Of a DNA stretch of 55,229 nt, positions 49,028 to 55,229 are shown in pieces; position 1 is the stretch's first letter, and every line of letters starts with the position of its first letter. The DNA lies in the NCBI GenBank assembly GCA_002774445.1, contig PEYI01000029.1, forward strand, positions 1-55,229. Reading direction: 5' to 3'. A program made the position numbers and the translations under genes. Origin of the DNA: Candidatus Omnitrophica bacterium CG08_land_8_20_14_0_20_41_16 (lineage in GTDB: Bacteria > Omnitrophota > Gorgyraeia > Gygaellales > Profunditerraquicolaceae). The notes below the pieces were generated by a model. The model was not told where the DNA came from. It did not search any database and saw only the letters and a list, made by a program, of their open reading frames with translations.

Positions 49028-49950
49028 AATTTTCTCCGTTATTCTGGCCGATTCAGCTAAAAGGAAATATCATTTATATTTTAGATGAGACACTTCTGCC
49101 GCATAAACTTTCCTATATAAAGGTGCGTAATTACAAAGAGGCATGCCGCGCCATTAAAGAGATGAAGACGCGCGCTGTGGGCCAGGTTTTGTTAGTGATG
49201 TATATATTCTTGCAACTAATTAAGCAGAATAAGCAGAGAGATTTGCTTAAGGTTGCTCGTGCCATAAATTCTACCCGGCCCACGCTCTCTTTTAAGTATT
49301 TGACTGATATGGTTATAGGTTGGTCAAAGGGTAAGGCGTCATTAGAAAAGTGTATCTTAGGATTCTTAGAGGGTTTAAAATATAGCCGGATGAAGCAGGC
49401 GGAAGAGGCAAGCAAGCTGTTAAAAGACGGCGATGCCATTCTCACGCATTGTAATGTCAGCGGTCTGATGCCTTTAATCGGAGAATTCGCCAAGAAACAA
49501 GGCAAGAGAATAAGTTTTTTTGCCACCGAAACGCGGCCGTATTTACAAGGCTCGCGCCTGACTGCTTGGGAATTGCAAAGGGCAGGGTTGGGTGTTACCA
49601 TAATTACCGATGGTATGGTTGCGGCAGTGATGTCGCAGCATAAGGTTAATAAAGTTATCGTCGGCGCAGACCATCTTACGCTTAATGGAGATATCGCTAA
49701 TAAAATCGGGACATATCAGATTGCGATTACGGCGAAATATTTCAAGATTCCTTTTTATGTCCTATGTCCTCCTGCGTCAGGCTTAAAGAGAGGAAGGGAT
49801 ATAAAAATTGAGATCCGGCCGGACAAGGAGATGTTAGAATATCAGGGTTTGCGCCTTGCGCCAAAAGTAGCGAAAGGTTATTACCCGGCATTTGATGTGA
49901 CACCGGCAAAATTGATTACTAAACACATTCATTTGGAGATTAAAAGATGA
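49024..49950 (+). CDS. MtnA-like (eIF-2B alpha family) aldose-1-phosphate isomerase
   Basis: The 308-residue protein has the MtnA motifs: YILDETLLP at the N-terminus, THCNVSG (Cys143, the catalytic Cys in MtnA), ETRPYLQGSRLTAWEL, VGADHLTLNGDIANKIGTY (Asp216 catalytic) and FYVLCPP. The usual RGAPAIG segment is changed (KTRAVGQV), so it is a divergent member. In the DHAP shunt it isomerises 5-deoxy- or 5-methylthio-ribose-1-phosphate to the ribulose phosphate. It overlaps both neighbours by ATGA, giving strict coupling with the phosphorylase and aldolase. Confidence 0.85.
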   Translation: MKFSPLFWPIQLKGNIIYILDETLLPHKLSYIKVRNYKEACRAIKEMKTRAVGQVLLVMYIFLQLIKQNKQRDLLKVARAINSTRPTLSFKYLTDMVIGWSKGKASLEKCILGFLEGLKYSRMKQAEEASKLLKDGDAILTHCNVSGLMPLIGEFAKKQGKRISFFATETRPYLQGSRLTAWELQRAGLGVTIITDGMVAAVMSQHKVNKVIVGADHLTLNGDIANKIGTYQIAITAKYFKIPFYVLCPPASGLKRGRDIKIEIRPDKEMLEYQGLRLAPKVAKGYYPAFDVTPAKLITKHIHLEIKR

Positions 49951-50951
49951 TTTTTAGCAAAGAGAGAGCCCTAAAGAATGAAATTATCAAGGTCGGCCTG
50001 CGTCTCTATCAGACTGGTTTGGCTGTGGCTAAGTCCGGGAATATCAGCGCCTGCCTCAACGATAATAAACATATCCTTATTACTGCCAGCGGAACATCTT
50101 TAGGGAGCTTAAAACACAAAGATATAGTGAAAGTGGACCTAGATTCAGGAAAAGCCTTCGGCGATGTTAAGCCAAGTTCAGAGTTACTGCTGCACGTCTT
50201 AGTTTATAAGAATTTTAAAGCCAAAACCGTTATCCATTGTCACCCGCCTTTGATTAACGGATATTTCGCGGTTAGCTCTGATTTAAGAGCCCTAACCTTT
50301 GAGACTAAATTTTATTTAGGAAATGTTCCTGTTGTCGAGCAGGATACCCCGACCGTAACTAAACCGGAATTAGTAATTAGCGCCTTAAAGACTAACAATT
50401 TAGTTGTGCTTGAAAATCACGGCACAATAGCTATAGCGGATAAATTTTCTGATGCCTTAAGTTTAACTGAAGCTTTGGAAGAAGCAGTGCGCACCGCAGC
50501 AGTAGCCAGGATTTTTAAGAAAGAAGTACTGGATGATTTAGATAAGGCGATAAAATCAGACTTAACCGGCAATTTGAGCTTACCTATGTTTTCCCGCGAG
50601 CACATACAGGCAATCGTAGATTTGGTAAATAAAGATGAACTCATTGCCCAAAAAGGTAAAGAGCTGGATTTAACCGTAAAACTGGCCATAAAGCTCGACG
50701 GAAGCGATAAATGCTATAAGTTTAATTTTGAAAAAGGTAAAATCGCGCGTTTAGATTTTGACAGCGACGCGCCTTTTGTTATTTCAGCACCGGCTGAAGT
50801 ATGGGAACAGGTATTTTTAGGCAAGCTCGATTCATTTGTAGCCGTAACGCAGGGTAAGATGAAATTATCCGGACAGCTAGGACTTCTTTCTAAATGGTAT
50901 GTCCCGTTTACCCGTCTGTTTGCCTTATTTAGGGAAGTTAAAATAAAATGA
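49947..50951 (+). CDS. Class II aldolase fused to an SCP2-like domain
   Basis: The 334-residue protein has an N-terminal aldolase/adducin domain (about 1-195) with the L-fuculose-phosphate-aldolase zinc site: Glu79, His97, His99 (VIHCHPP) and His158 (VLENHGTIA). Residues about 222-334 resemble a sterol-carrier-protein-2 fold (LAIKLDGSDKCYKFNFEKGK, PAEVWEQVFLGKLDSFVAVT, GKMKLSGQLGLL). The reaction proposed is cleavage of 5-deoxyribulose- or methylthioribulose-1-phosphate to DHAP and a small aldehyde. The fused SCP2 domain is unexpected for such a soluble substrate. ATGA overlaps on both sides. Confidence 0.82.
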   Translation: MIFSKERALKNEIIKVGLRLYQTGLAVAKSGNISACLNDNKHILITASGTSLGSLKHKDIVKVDLDSGKAFGDVKPSSELLLHVLVYKNFKAKTVIHCHPPLINGYFAVSSDLRALTFETKFYLGNVPVVEQDTPTVTKPELVISALKTNNLVVLENHGTIAIADKFSDALSLTEALEEAVRTAAVARIFKKEVLDDLDKAIKSDLTGNLSLPMFSREHIQAIVDLVNKDELIAQKGKELDLTVKLAIKLDGSDKCYKFNFEKGKIARLDFDSDAPFVISAPAEVWEQVFLGKLDSFVAVTQGKMKLSGQLGLLSKWYVPFTRLFALFREVKIK

Positions 50952-52435
50952 TGCCGCTTTATCCGCTATATATAAACGGAAGATTTATTGAAACTAGCGA
51001 ACGGCAAAATGTGCTTAATCCGTCTACGGGTAAAGTAATCGCTCAAGCTTGCCTGGCTAAGGATTCGGATGTGGATCTGGCTATAGCCAGCGCACGGGAG
51101 GCCTTTGATAAAGGTAGTTGGCCTAAGCTGCCTTTAGATGAGCGCAAGAAATTTATCTTTAAGATTGCTCAAGGAATCCTCAATAAGGCGGGGGATTTAG
51201 CAAAGTTGGAGACGGAAAATGCCGGTAAGCCCATTAAGGAAACCACCTTTATGGATGTGCCTTCAGCTGCCAAGGCTTTTGAGTATGTGGCTAATAATTT
51301 TGAAAGCTATCTGGTTAGTGAAAACTTGAATATTTCAGAAGAGGCCAAGGCAAAGTTATCCCGCGAGCCTATGGGTGTAGTGGTTTTGATTATTCCCTGG
51401 AATTATCCTTTGCTAATTGCTTCTTGGAAACTAGCTTCAGCGCTTGCCGCAGGCAATACTGTAGTCTTAAAGCCGTCCAGCTTGACCTCTTTGACTGCGT
51501 TTGAGTTAGGTAAAATTATCCACCAGGCAGGTTTACCCGCGGGAGTGGTTAATATCGTAAACGCGAGCGGCACAAAGATAGGCGAGAAACTCTGTTCTGA
51601 TAAAAGAGTGGATATGGTTTCTTTTACCGGGAGTAACGAGGTAGGTAAACATATCTTAGAGTATTCTTCCAAGAATGTTAAGAAATTAATTATGGAACTG
51701 GGTGGAAAGTCCGCAAGCTTAATCTTTTCCGATGTTGATATAGATATGGTAGTGAACAGCTCTCTTTGCTCCATATTTTTAAATCAGGGCCAGATGTGTA
51801 CGGCCATGTCGCGCATATTTGTGCAGGATAGCCTGTATAATAAATTTGTAGCTAATTTTGTTGAGAAGGCCCAGCGCATAAAGCTTGGGGTAGCTAGTAA
51901 CCATGAGACTCAGATGGGCCCTTTAATTACCGATAGCCAGCGTAAGAAAGTCATTGTCTACTTAGAGAAAGCCAAGGCGGAAGGGGCAAAGATATTATGC
52001 GGAGGAAAGATTCCTCAGGCCCCGGAATTAAAGAACGGTTATTTCTTTGAGCCTACGGTTATAACCGGGGTAAATCCGCATATGCATATTTTTAAGGAAG
52101 AAGTATTTGGGCCCGTAGCTATAGTCGGTAAATTTTCTAGTGCTGAAGAAGCAGTAGAATTAGCTAATGATTCGGATTTTGCTTTAGCCAGTTGTATCTG
52201 GAGTAGGGATTTAAGCCTAGCCGAGGGTTTAGCTAAAAGAATTAATGCCGGGACTATCTGGATTAATACTTATGGCATGTTTTATAATCGGGCCCCTTAC
52301 GGAGGGTTTAAGCAAAGCGGGTTTGGCAAGGAGCTTGGTAAAGAAGGATTCTTAGAGTATACCCGTCTTAAGAATGTGGTGCTGGATCAATCTCCTGATG
52401 CAAAGCCGCTGGTTAATTATTGGTACGGATTCTAA
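50948..52435 (+). CDS. NAD(P)-dependent aldehyde dehydrogenase
   Basis: The 495-residue ALDH has standard length and motifs: IIPWNYPLLIASWKLASALA (Asn152), the Glu250 in MELGGKSASL and the nucleophile Cys284 in NQGQMCTAMSR, then the late PYGGFKQSGFGKELG. As the last gene of the four-gene operon it would oxidise the aldehyde released by the aldolase (acetaldehyde or a methylthio analogue). Start overlaps the aldolase stop (ATGA). A 6-base gap separates it from the acyltransferase. Confidence 0.9.
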   Translation: MMPLYPLYINGRFIETSERQNVLNPSTGKVIAQACLAKDSDVDLAIASAREAFDKGSWPKLPLDERKKFIFKIAQGILNKAGDLAKLETENAGKPIKETTFMDVPSAAKAFEYVANNFESYLVSENLNISEEAKAKLSREPMGVVVLIIPWNYPLLIASWKLASALAAGNTVVLKPSSLTSLTAFELGKIIHQAGLPAGVVNIVNASGTKIGEKLCSDKRVDMVSFTGSNEVGKHILEYSSKNVKKLIMELGGKSASLIFSDVDIDMVVNSSLCSIFLNQGQMCTAMSRIFVQDSLYNKFVANFVEKAQRIKLGVASNHETQMGPLITDSQRKKVIVYLEKAKAEGAKILCGGKIPQAPELKNGYFFEPTVITGVNPHMHIFKEEVFGPVAIVGKFSSAEEAVELANDSDFALASCIWSRDLSLAEGLAKRINAGTIWINTYGMFYNRAPYGGFKQSGFGKELGKEGFLEYTRLKNVVLDQSPDAKPLVNYWYGF

Positions 52436-52441
52436 ATAATT

Positions 52442-53158
52442 ATGATTAAAACTTTTGTCTCAATAGCCATTTGGGTTTGCAGTGTAATATTAACCATGGC
52501 CGTTTGCTTTGCCATTTTCTTTTTTCGGGTCATTCTTTATCCATTTGATAAAAAGAGAAAAATTGCGCATATGCAGGGTTTTTGGTGGGCGGACTGCATT
52601 ATTCGTTTAAACCCATATTGGAAGTTAAAAGTAAACGGCCTTGAAAATATTGATTACCACAAGACTTATGTGGTAATCGCTAACCATCAGAGCCTGGCGG
52701 ATATAATAATACTTTACAAGACGCGTATGCAGTTTAAATGGATTGCCAAAGAGAGCTTATTTAAAGTACCTTTTATCGGTTGGAGCCTCTCCCTTTCTGA
52801 GCATATAAAATTAGCCCGCGGAGAATATTCTAGCATTAAGAAGGCCTATCGGAAAGCGGCAGAGTGGCTTAGGAAGGATATCTCGGTTTTGATCTTCCCC
52901 GAAGGAACGCGCAGCGATAACGGCGCAATGAATGTTTTCCAAAATGGCGCATTTAAATTAGCGATAAGAGAAAAGAAGCCGATTCTGCCTATCCGCATAA
53001 AAGGGACTCATAATGTTATGCCCAAAGGCAGTTGGATATTTAAATCTAAAGTTTCAATAAGTATTACTGTTTTGCCTGCTATTGATACGGCTGAGTTTAA
53101 CCCAGGTGATTTTGCTAAACTTAGAGATATGGCTTTTGTTAAAATCGCGGGTGCCTGA
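52442..53158 (+). CDS. PlsC-like 1-acylglycerol-3-phosphate acyltransferase
   Basis: The 238-residue protein has one N-terminal membrane helix (residues 4-31) and the acyltransferase motifs HX4D (IANHQSLADIIIL) and FPEGTRSDNG (block III), with block IV LPIRIKGTH. It esterifies lysophosphatidate to make phosphatidate in membrane lipid synthesis, or a related acyl transfer. It lies 6 bases after the ALDH gene, with no clear ribosome site. It is followed by a tandem repeat. Confidence 0.9.
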   Translation: MIKTFVSIAIWVCSVILTMAVCFAIFFFRVILYPFDKKRKIAHMQGFWWADCIIRLNPYWKLKVNGLENIDYHKTYVVIANHQSLADIIILYKTRMQFKWIAKESLFKVPFIGWSLSLSEHIKLARGEYSSIKKAYRKAAEWLRKDISVLIFPEGTRSDNGAMNVFQNGAFKLAIREKKPILPIRIKGTHNVMPKGSWIFKSKVSISITVLPAIDTAEFNPGDFAKLRDMAFVKIAGA

Positions 53159-53183
53159 TTTTCTAACAGCAAACGGCAGGTAA

Positions 53184-53235
53184 GACAACCCAGGACACCC
53201 GTCGGGTGAGACAACCCAGGACACCCGTCGGGTGG
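53184..53235 (+). repeat. Two tandem 26-bp units with internal palindrome
   Basis: Units 53184-53209 and 53210-53235 are identical except for the last base. Each contains CACCCGTCGGGTG, an inverted CACCC/GGGTG with a 3-base loop. It lies between plsC and the AsmA-like gene. Confidence 0.85.
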
Positions 53236-53276
53236 GATGATGGGCCAATAGCCTGAAGATTATACCAGGAGGCAAG

Positions 53277-54353
53277 TTGAAAAAGGTAACCAAGATTATA
53301 ATTTGGGTTATTACCGTCATAGTATGCATATTTGTTATTCTTAATTTAACAGTACCTTTCTTTGTCAAGAAAATAGTAGTTGAGCAGATAGAAGAGAATT
53401 TTAAGGAGAAGGCGAGCTTAGACGGGATAAATATTACCCCTCCATTCTCAATTAATTTAATTAATCTTAAAATCGGTGATTTGTTCCATGTGGATCGAGT
53501 TTCGGTTTCGCCGAATATTTTTGGATTTTTCGCCGGTAAGATTGTCCTTAATGATCTAGCTTTGGTTAATCCGGTCATCACGCTTGAGCAATACAGTGAC
53601 GGTAAACTTAACCTACCGCAATTAGAGCAGAAAGGAAAACAGCCGCCGGTTTACATAACAGGGTTGGTTTTGAGAAACGGCAGAGTTATCTTTAATGATA
53701 AGAGAGTTAACCCGGAAGGTTTTAAGACTATCCTTGGCAGGATAAATGCGGATATCTCCAGGGTCATGTTTCCCTTAACTTCGGTTAAGACAAATTTTAA
53801 AGTTTCGGCAGATTTTCTTAAAACCGATGGCCAAAAAATAGGAAGCATTATCTTCTCCGGTTGGCTTGATTTTAGGCCTAAAGCTATGGATGGAGTTTTA
53901 ACGGTAAAAAATCTGGATATAACTTATTTCTCGCCGTATTATGGAAATTTTATCTCTAGTAAAAAACTTCTTTCGGCCAAGCTTAATACCAGTGCTTCCT
54001 TAAAATCCAGAAATAATAATTTAGATATTCTGACAAATTTAAGGCTATCGGATTTAGTTTACGCCCGGGAAGAGCAAGGAGAGGGAGAACTTCCGGAGTT
54101 AAGCCTAACCAGGAACGCGCTGGATTTCTTTACTGACACTCAAGGCAATCTGAATTTGGAGTTTGATATTAACACTAAGTTAGATAACCCCAATATTGAC
54201 ATTGCGCAACTTAAAAAGATTATTCTTAAGGCAGCGGCTAAGAATCTCGCCAATCAAAATCCGGAAGATTTAATTAAAAAGATTAATGATAATATTGGGC
54301 AGTTTAAGGCATTCGGCAAGGGGCTGGAGAAGATATTCAAGGATAAGAAATAA
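53277..54353 (+). CDS. AsmA-like inner-membrane-anchored protein
   Basis: The 358-residue protein begins at TTG 53277, supported by an AGGAGG site five bases upstream. It has one N-terminal membrane helix (residues about 6-28) and a periplasmic beta-rich part typical of AsmA/DUF748 proteins: LVNPVITLEQYSDGKLNLPQ, GLVLRNGRVIFNDKRVNPEGF, FSGWLDFRPKAMDGVLTVKN. AsmA-like proteins are large beta-taco lipid-transfer or envelope-assembly factors; this one is short. It overlaps the next gene (TAATG). Confidence 0.75.
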   Translation: MKKVTKIIIWVITVIVCIFVILNLTVPFFVKKIVVEQIEENFKEKASLDGINITPPFSINLINLKIGDLFHVDRVSVSPNIFGFFAGKIVLNDLALVNPVITLEQYSDGKLNLPQLEQKGKQPPVYITGLVLRNGRVIFNDKRVNPEGFKTILGRINADISRVMFPLTSVKTNFKVSADFLKTDGQKIGSIIFSGWLDFRPKAMDGVLTVKNLDITYFSPYYGNFISSKKLLSAKLNTSASLKSRNNNLDILTNLRLSDLVYAREEQGEGELPELSLTRNALDFFTDTQGNLNLEFDINTKLDNPNIDIAQLKKIILKAAAKNLANQNPEDLIKKINDNIGQFKAFGKGLEKIFKDKK

Positions 54354-55006
54354 TGGAAGAGCGTAAGACCAAATCCCTTAAAAACATCGAAGATAAGATG
54401 GCTTCTTTAGAAACAGGCTCTTTGCGTTATCATGTCTTGGAGAGCGCTAAGAATTTTAAGTCGTCCTGGATTGAATTGGGCCGTTCGCTTTATTCGGTTT
54501 ACAAAGATAAACTCTATAAAGAATGGGGCTTTGTTACTTTTGACGCTTACACCGCGAAAGAAATCGGCGTTAAGAAGCCGACGGCAATGAAGCTTTTGCG
54601 TTCCTATTATTTTCTGGAGAAGGAAGAGCCGGCGTATCTTGAAAAAGATTATACTAAATCCCTTGATACCGCTAAGCTTCCCAGCTACGACGCCGTGGAT
54701 TTATTGCGCAAGGCCAAAGATAAGAAAACCCTTGATCAGGAAGATTACTCTAAATTAAAGAAAGAAATATTTGAAGATGGCAAAGATACGCAACAGGTAA
54801 AAAGGGATTTGACCGCGTTAATCCGGCAAAGGGAAGAGCTTGAGCCTGAGGAGGCATACAGGAAAAAGCGGGTGGCTATTTTAAAAAGATTCTTAGGGAG
54901 CCTTAAGGCCTCAAAGCAGGAGGCTGAAGCGCTTAAGCTTTTACCTGTTCAGCTTATCAAGGAAGCGGAAGAGCTCATAAAAAAGATAGAGGCGCAGATA
55001 AATTAG
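54353..55006 (+). CDS. Conserved helical protein of unknown function
   Basis: The 217-residue soluble protein is almost all helical, with a stretch ESAKNFKSSWIELGRSLYSV and a helix-turn-helix-like part (DAYTAKEIGVKKPTAMKLLR). The C-terminus is charged (AEALKLLPVQLIKEAEELIK). I do not recognise the family. The HTH-like segment could suggest DNA binding, but this is weak. It overlaps the AsmA-like gene by one base and ends one base before the next gene, so it is in the same operon. Confidence 0.6.
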   Translation: MEERKTKSLKNIEDKMASLETGSLRYHVLESAKNFKSSWIELGRSLYSVYKDKLYKEWGFVTFDAYTAKEIGVKKPTAMKLLRSYYFLEKEEPAYLEKDYTKSLDTAKLPSYDAVDLLRKAKDKKTLDQEDYSKLKKEIFEDGKDTQQVKRDLTALIRQREELEPEEAYRKKRVAILKRFLGSLKASKQEAEALKLLPVQLIKEAEELIKKIEAQIN

Positions 55007-55007
55007 T

Positions 55008-55229
55008 ATGGAGATACTGGAAATATTAAAAAAAAGGGCTAAATCTAGCCCGGATAGACCCGCAATTATATTCAAAGGGCAAGAAATATCTTGGCGTAAA
55101 ATAGAAGAGAACTATCTTCGCCTAGCCAATAGCCTTAAAGAAGCGGGGATTAATAAGGGCGACAAGGTTGCGCTTTATCTTCCTAATTGGCCGGAGTATA
55201 TTTATAGCTATCTGGCATTATGGTCTTTG
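55008..55229 (+). CDS. Acyl-CoA synthetase / AMP-binding enzyme, N-terminal fragment (cut by window end)
   Basis: Seventy-four codons from ATG 55008, open at the window end. The protein starts MEILEILKKRAKSSPDRPAI, then ISWRKIEENYLRLANSL and INKGDKVALYLPNWPEYIYS, which is the start of the ANL (acyl-CoA synthetase) family. The adenylate motifs lie beyond the window. It may activate fatty acids, aryl acids or a starter unit; its distance from the polyketide-type genes (9 kb) makes a link uncertain. Confidence 0.8.
   Translation, partial: MEILEILKKRAKSSPDRPAIIFKGQEISWRKIEENYLRLANSLKEAGINKGDKVALYLPNWPEYIYSYLALWSL

Noticed and set aside
48278-52435. A full methionine salvage (MtnBCDE-type) pathway
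   Set aside because: Only the phosphorylase, isomerase, aldolase and dehydrogenase are present; no MtnB dehydratase, enolase-phosphatase or dioxygenase is seen, so the DHAP-shunt reading fits better.
53184-53235. Tandem 26-bp repeats considered as a CRISPR array
   Set aside because: There are only two directly adjacent units, without spacers and without cas genes in the window.

Overview
The window looks like a chromosome segment of an uncultured, probably anaerobic, diderm bacterium. My best guess is Omnitrophota (former OP3), at moderate to low confidence. The basis is lipoproteins with lipoboxes, an LpoB/YcfL-like envelope operon, L,D-transpeptidase and AsmA-like proteins, hydrogenase-maturation genes, several radical SAM enzymes, and many short palindromic repeats between and inside genes. 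No rRNA or marker alignment was available. Genes are dense and nearly all on the + strand (comM is the exception), with many 1-4 base start/stop overlaps.

Layout: 0.1-4.8 kb, envelope operon (TPR protein, lipoproteins, LpoB-like and YcfL-like proteins, and a CsgG-like/serine protease fusion). 4.8-5.4 kb, hairpin-rich spacer and tRNA-Asp with promoter and terminator. 5.4-17.9 kb, tRNA-binding protein, Cys-cluster protein, DUF2156 protein, and a dispersed hyp set (HypF carbamoyltransferase half, HypC, HypD, HypE), interleaved with a transglutaminase-like lipoprotein, a PilZ/coiled-coil/alpha-barrel protein, an endonuclease III relative, an M20 peptidase and a PAC2 protein. 18.0-25.3 kb, UPF0280 protein, two D-Ala-D-Ala-ligase-like ATP-grasp enzymes coupled to a lysine 2,3-aminomutase, an EF-G paralogue and a YchF-like protein lacking its GTPase domain. 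25.4-30.3 kb, purH, folC, mnmE, folE. 30.5-36.1 kb, small membrane, PilZ and PKD proteins, comM, a PAP2-like protein and a LysM/L,D-transpeptidase.

The most remarkable part is 36.2-46.1 kb. accA and a PadR-type regulator are followed, after a strong promoter and an 18-bp perfect palindrome, by what reads as a type II (aromatic-type) polyketide synthase cluster. It holds a ketosynthase alpha, a chain-length-factor-like beta subunit with all three catalytic residues replaced, a B12-type radical SAM enzyme, an acyl carrier protein, a metal-dependent cyclase-family protein, a START/SRPBCC aromatase-cyclase-like protein and an SDR ketoreductase. A PanE-like reductase and a duplicated TIGR04076-like protein sit in front.

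Next, at 48.3-52.4 kb, four genes joined by ATGA overlaps (nucleoside phosphorylase, MtnA-like isomerase, class II aldolase fused to an SCP2-like domain, aldehyde dehydrogenase) spell out a DHAP-shunt-like salvage of 5'-deoxyadenosine or methylthioadenosine. This would fit a cell using many radical SAM enzymes. The window ends in PlsC, AsmA-like and acyl-CoA-synthetase-like genes.

A second theme is palindromic elements. At least two families are inserted in frame in proteins (NPVRN...ISNGVN at 39070 and 46860; FSAxGxSAxG in folC and comM). Others recur between genes and supply stop or start codons. They behave like the palindromic elements of Rickettsia, but the sequences differ.
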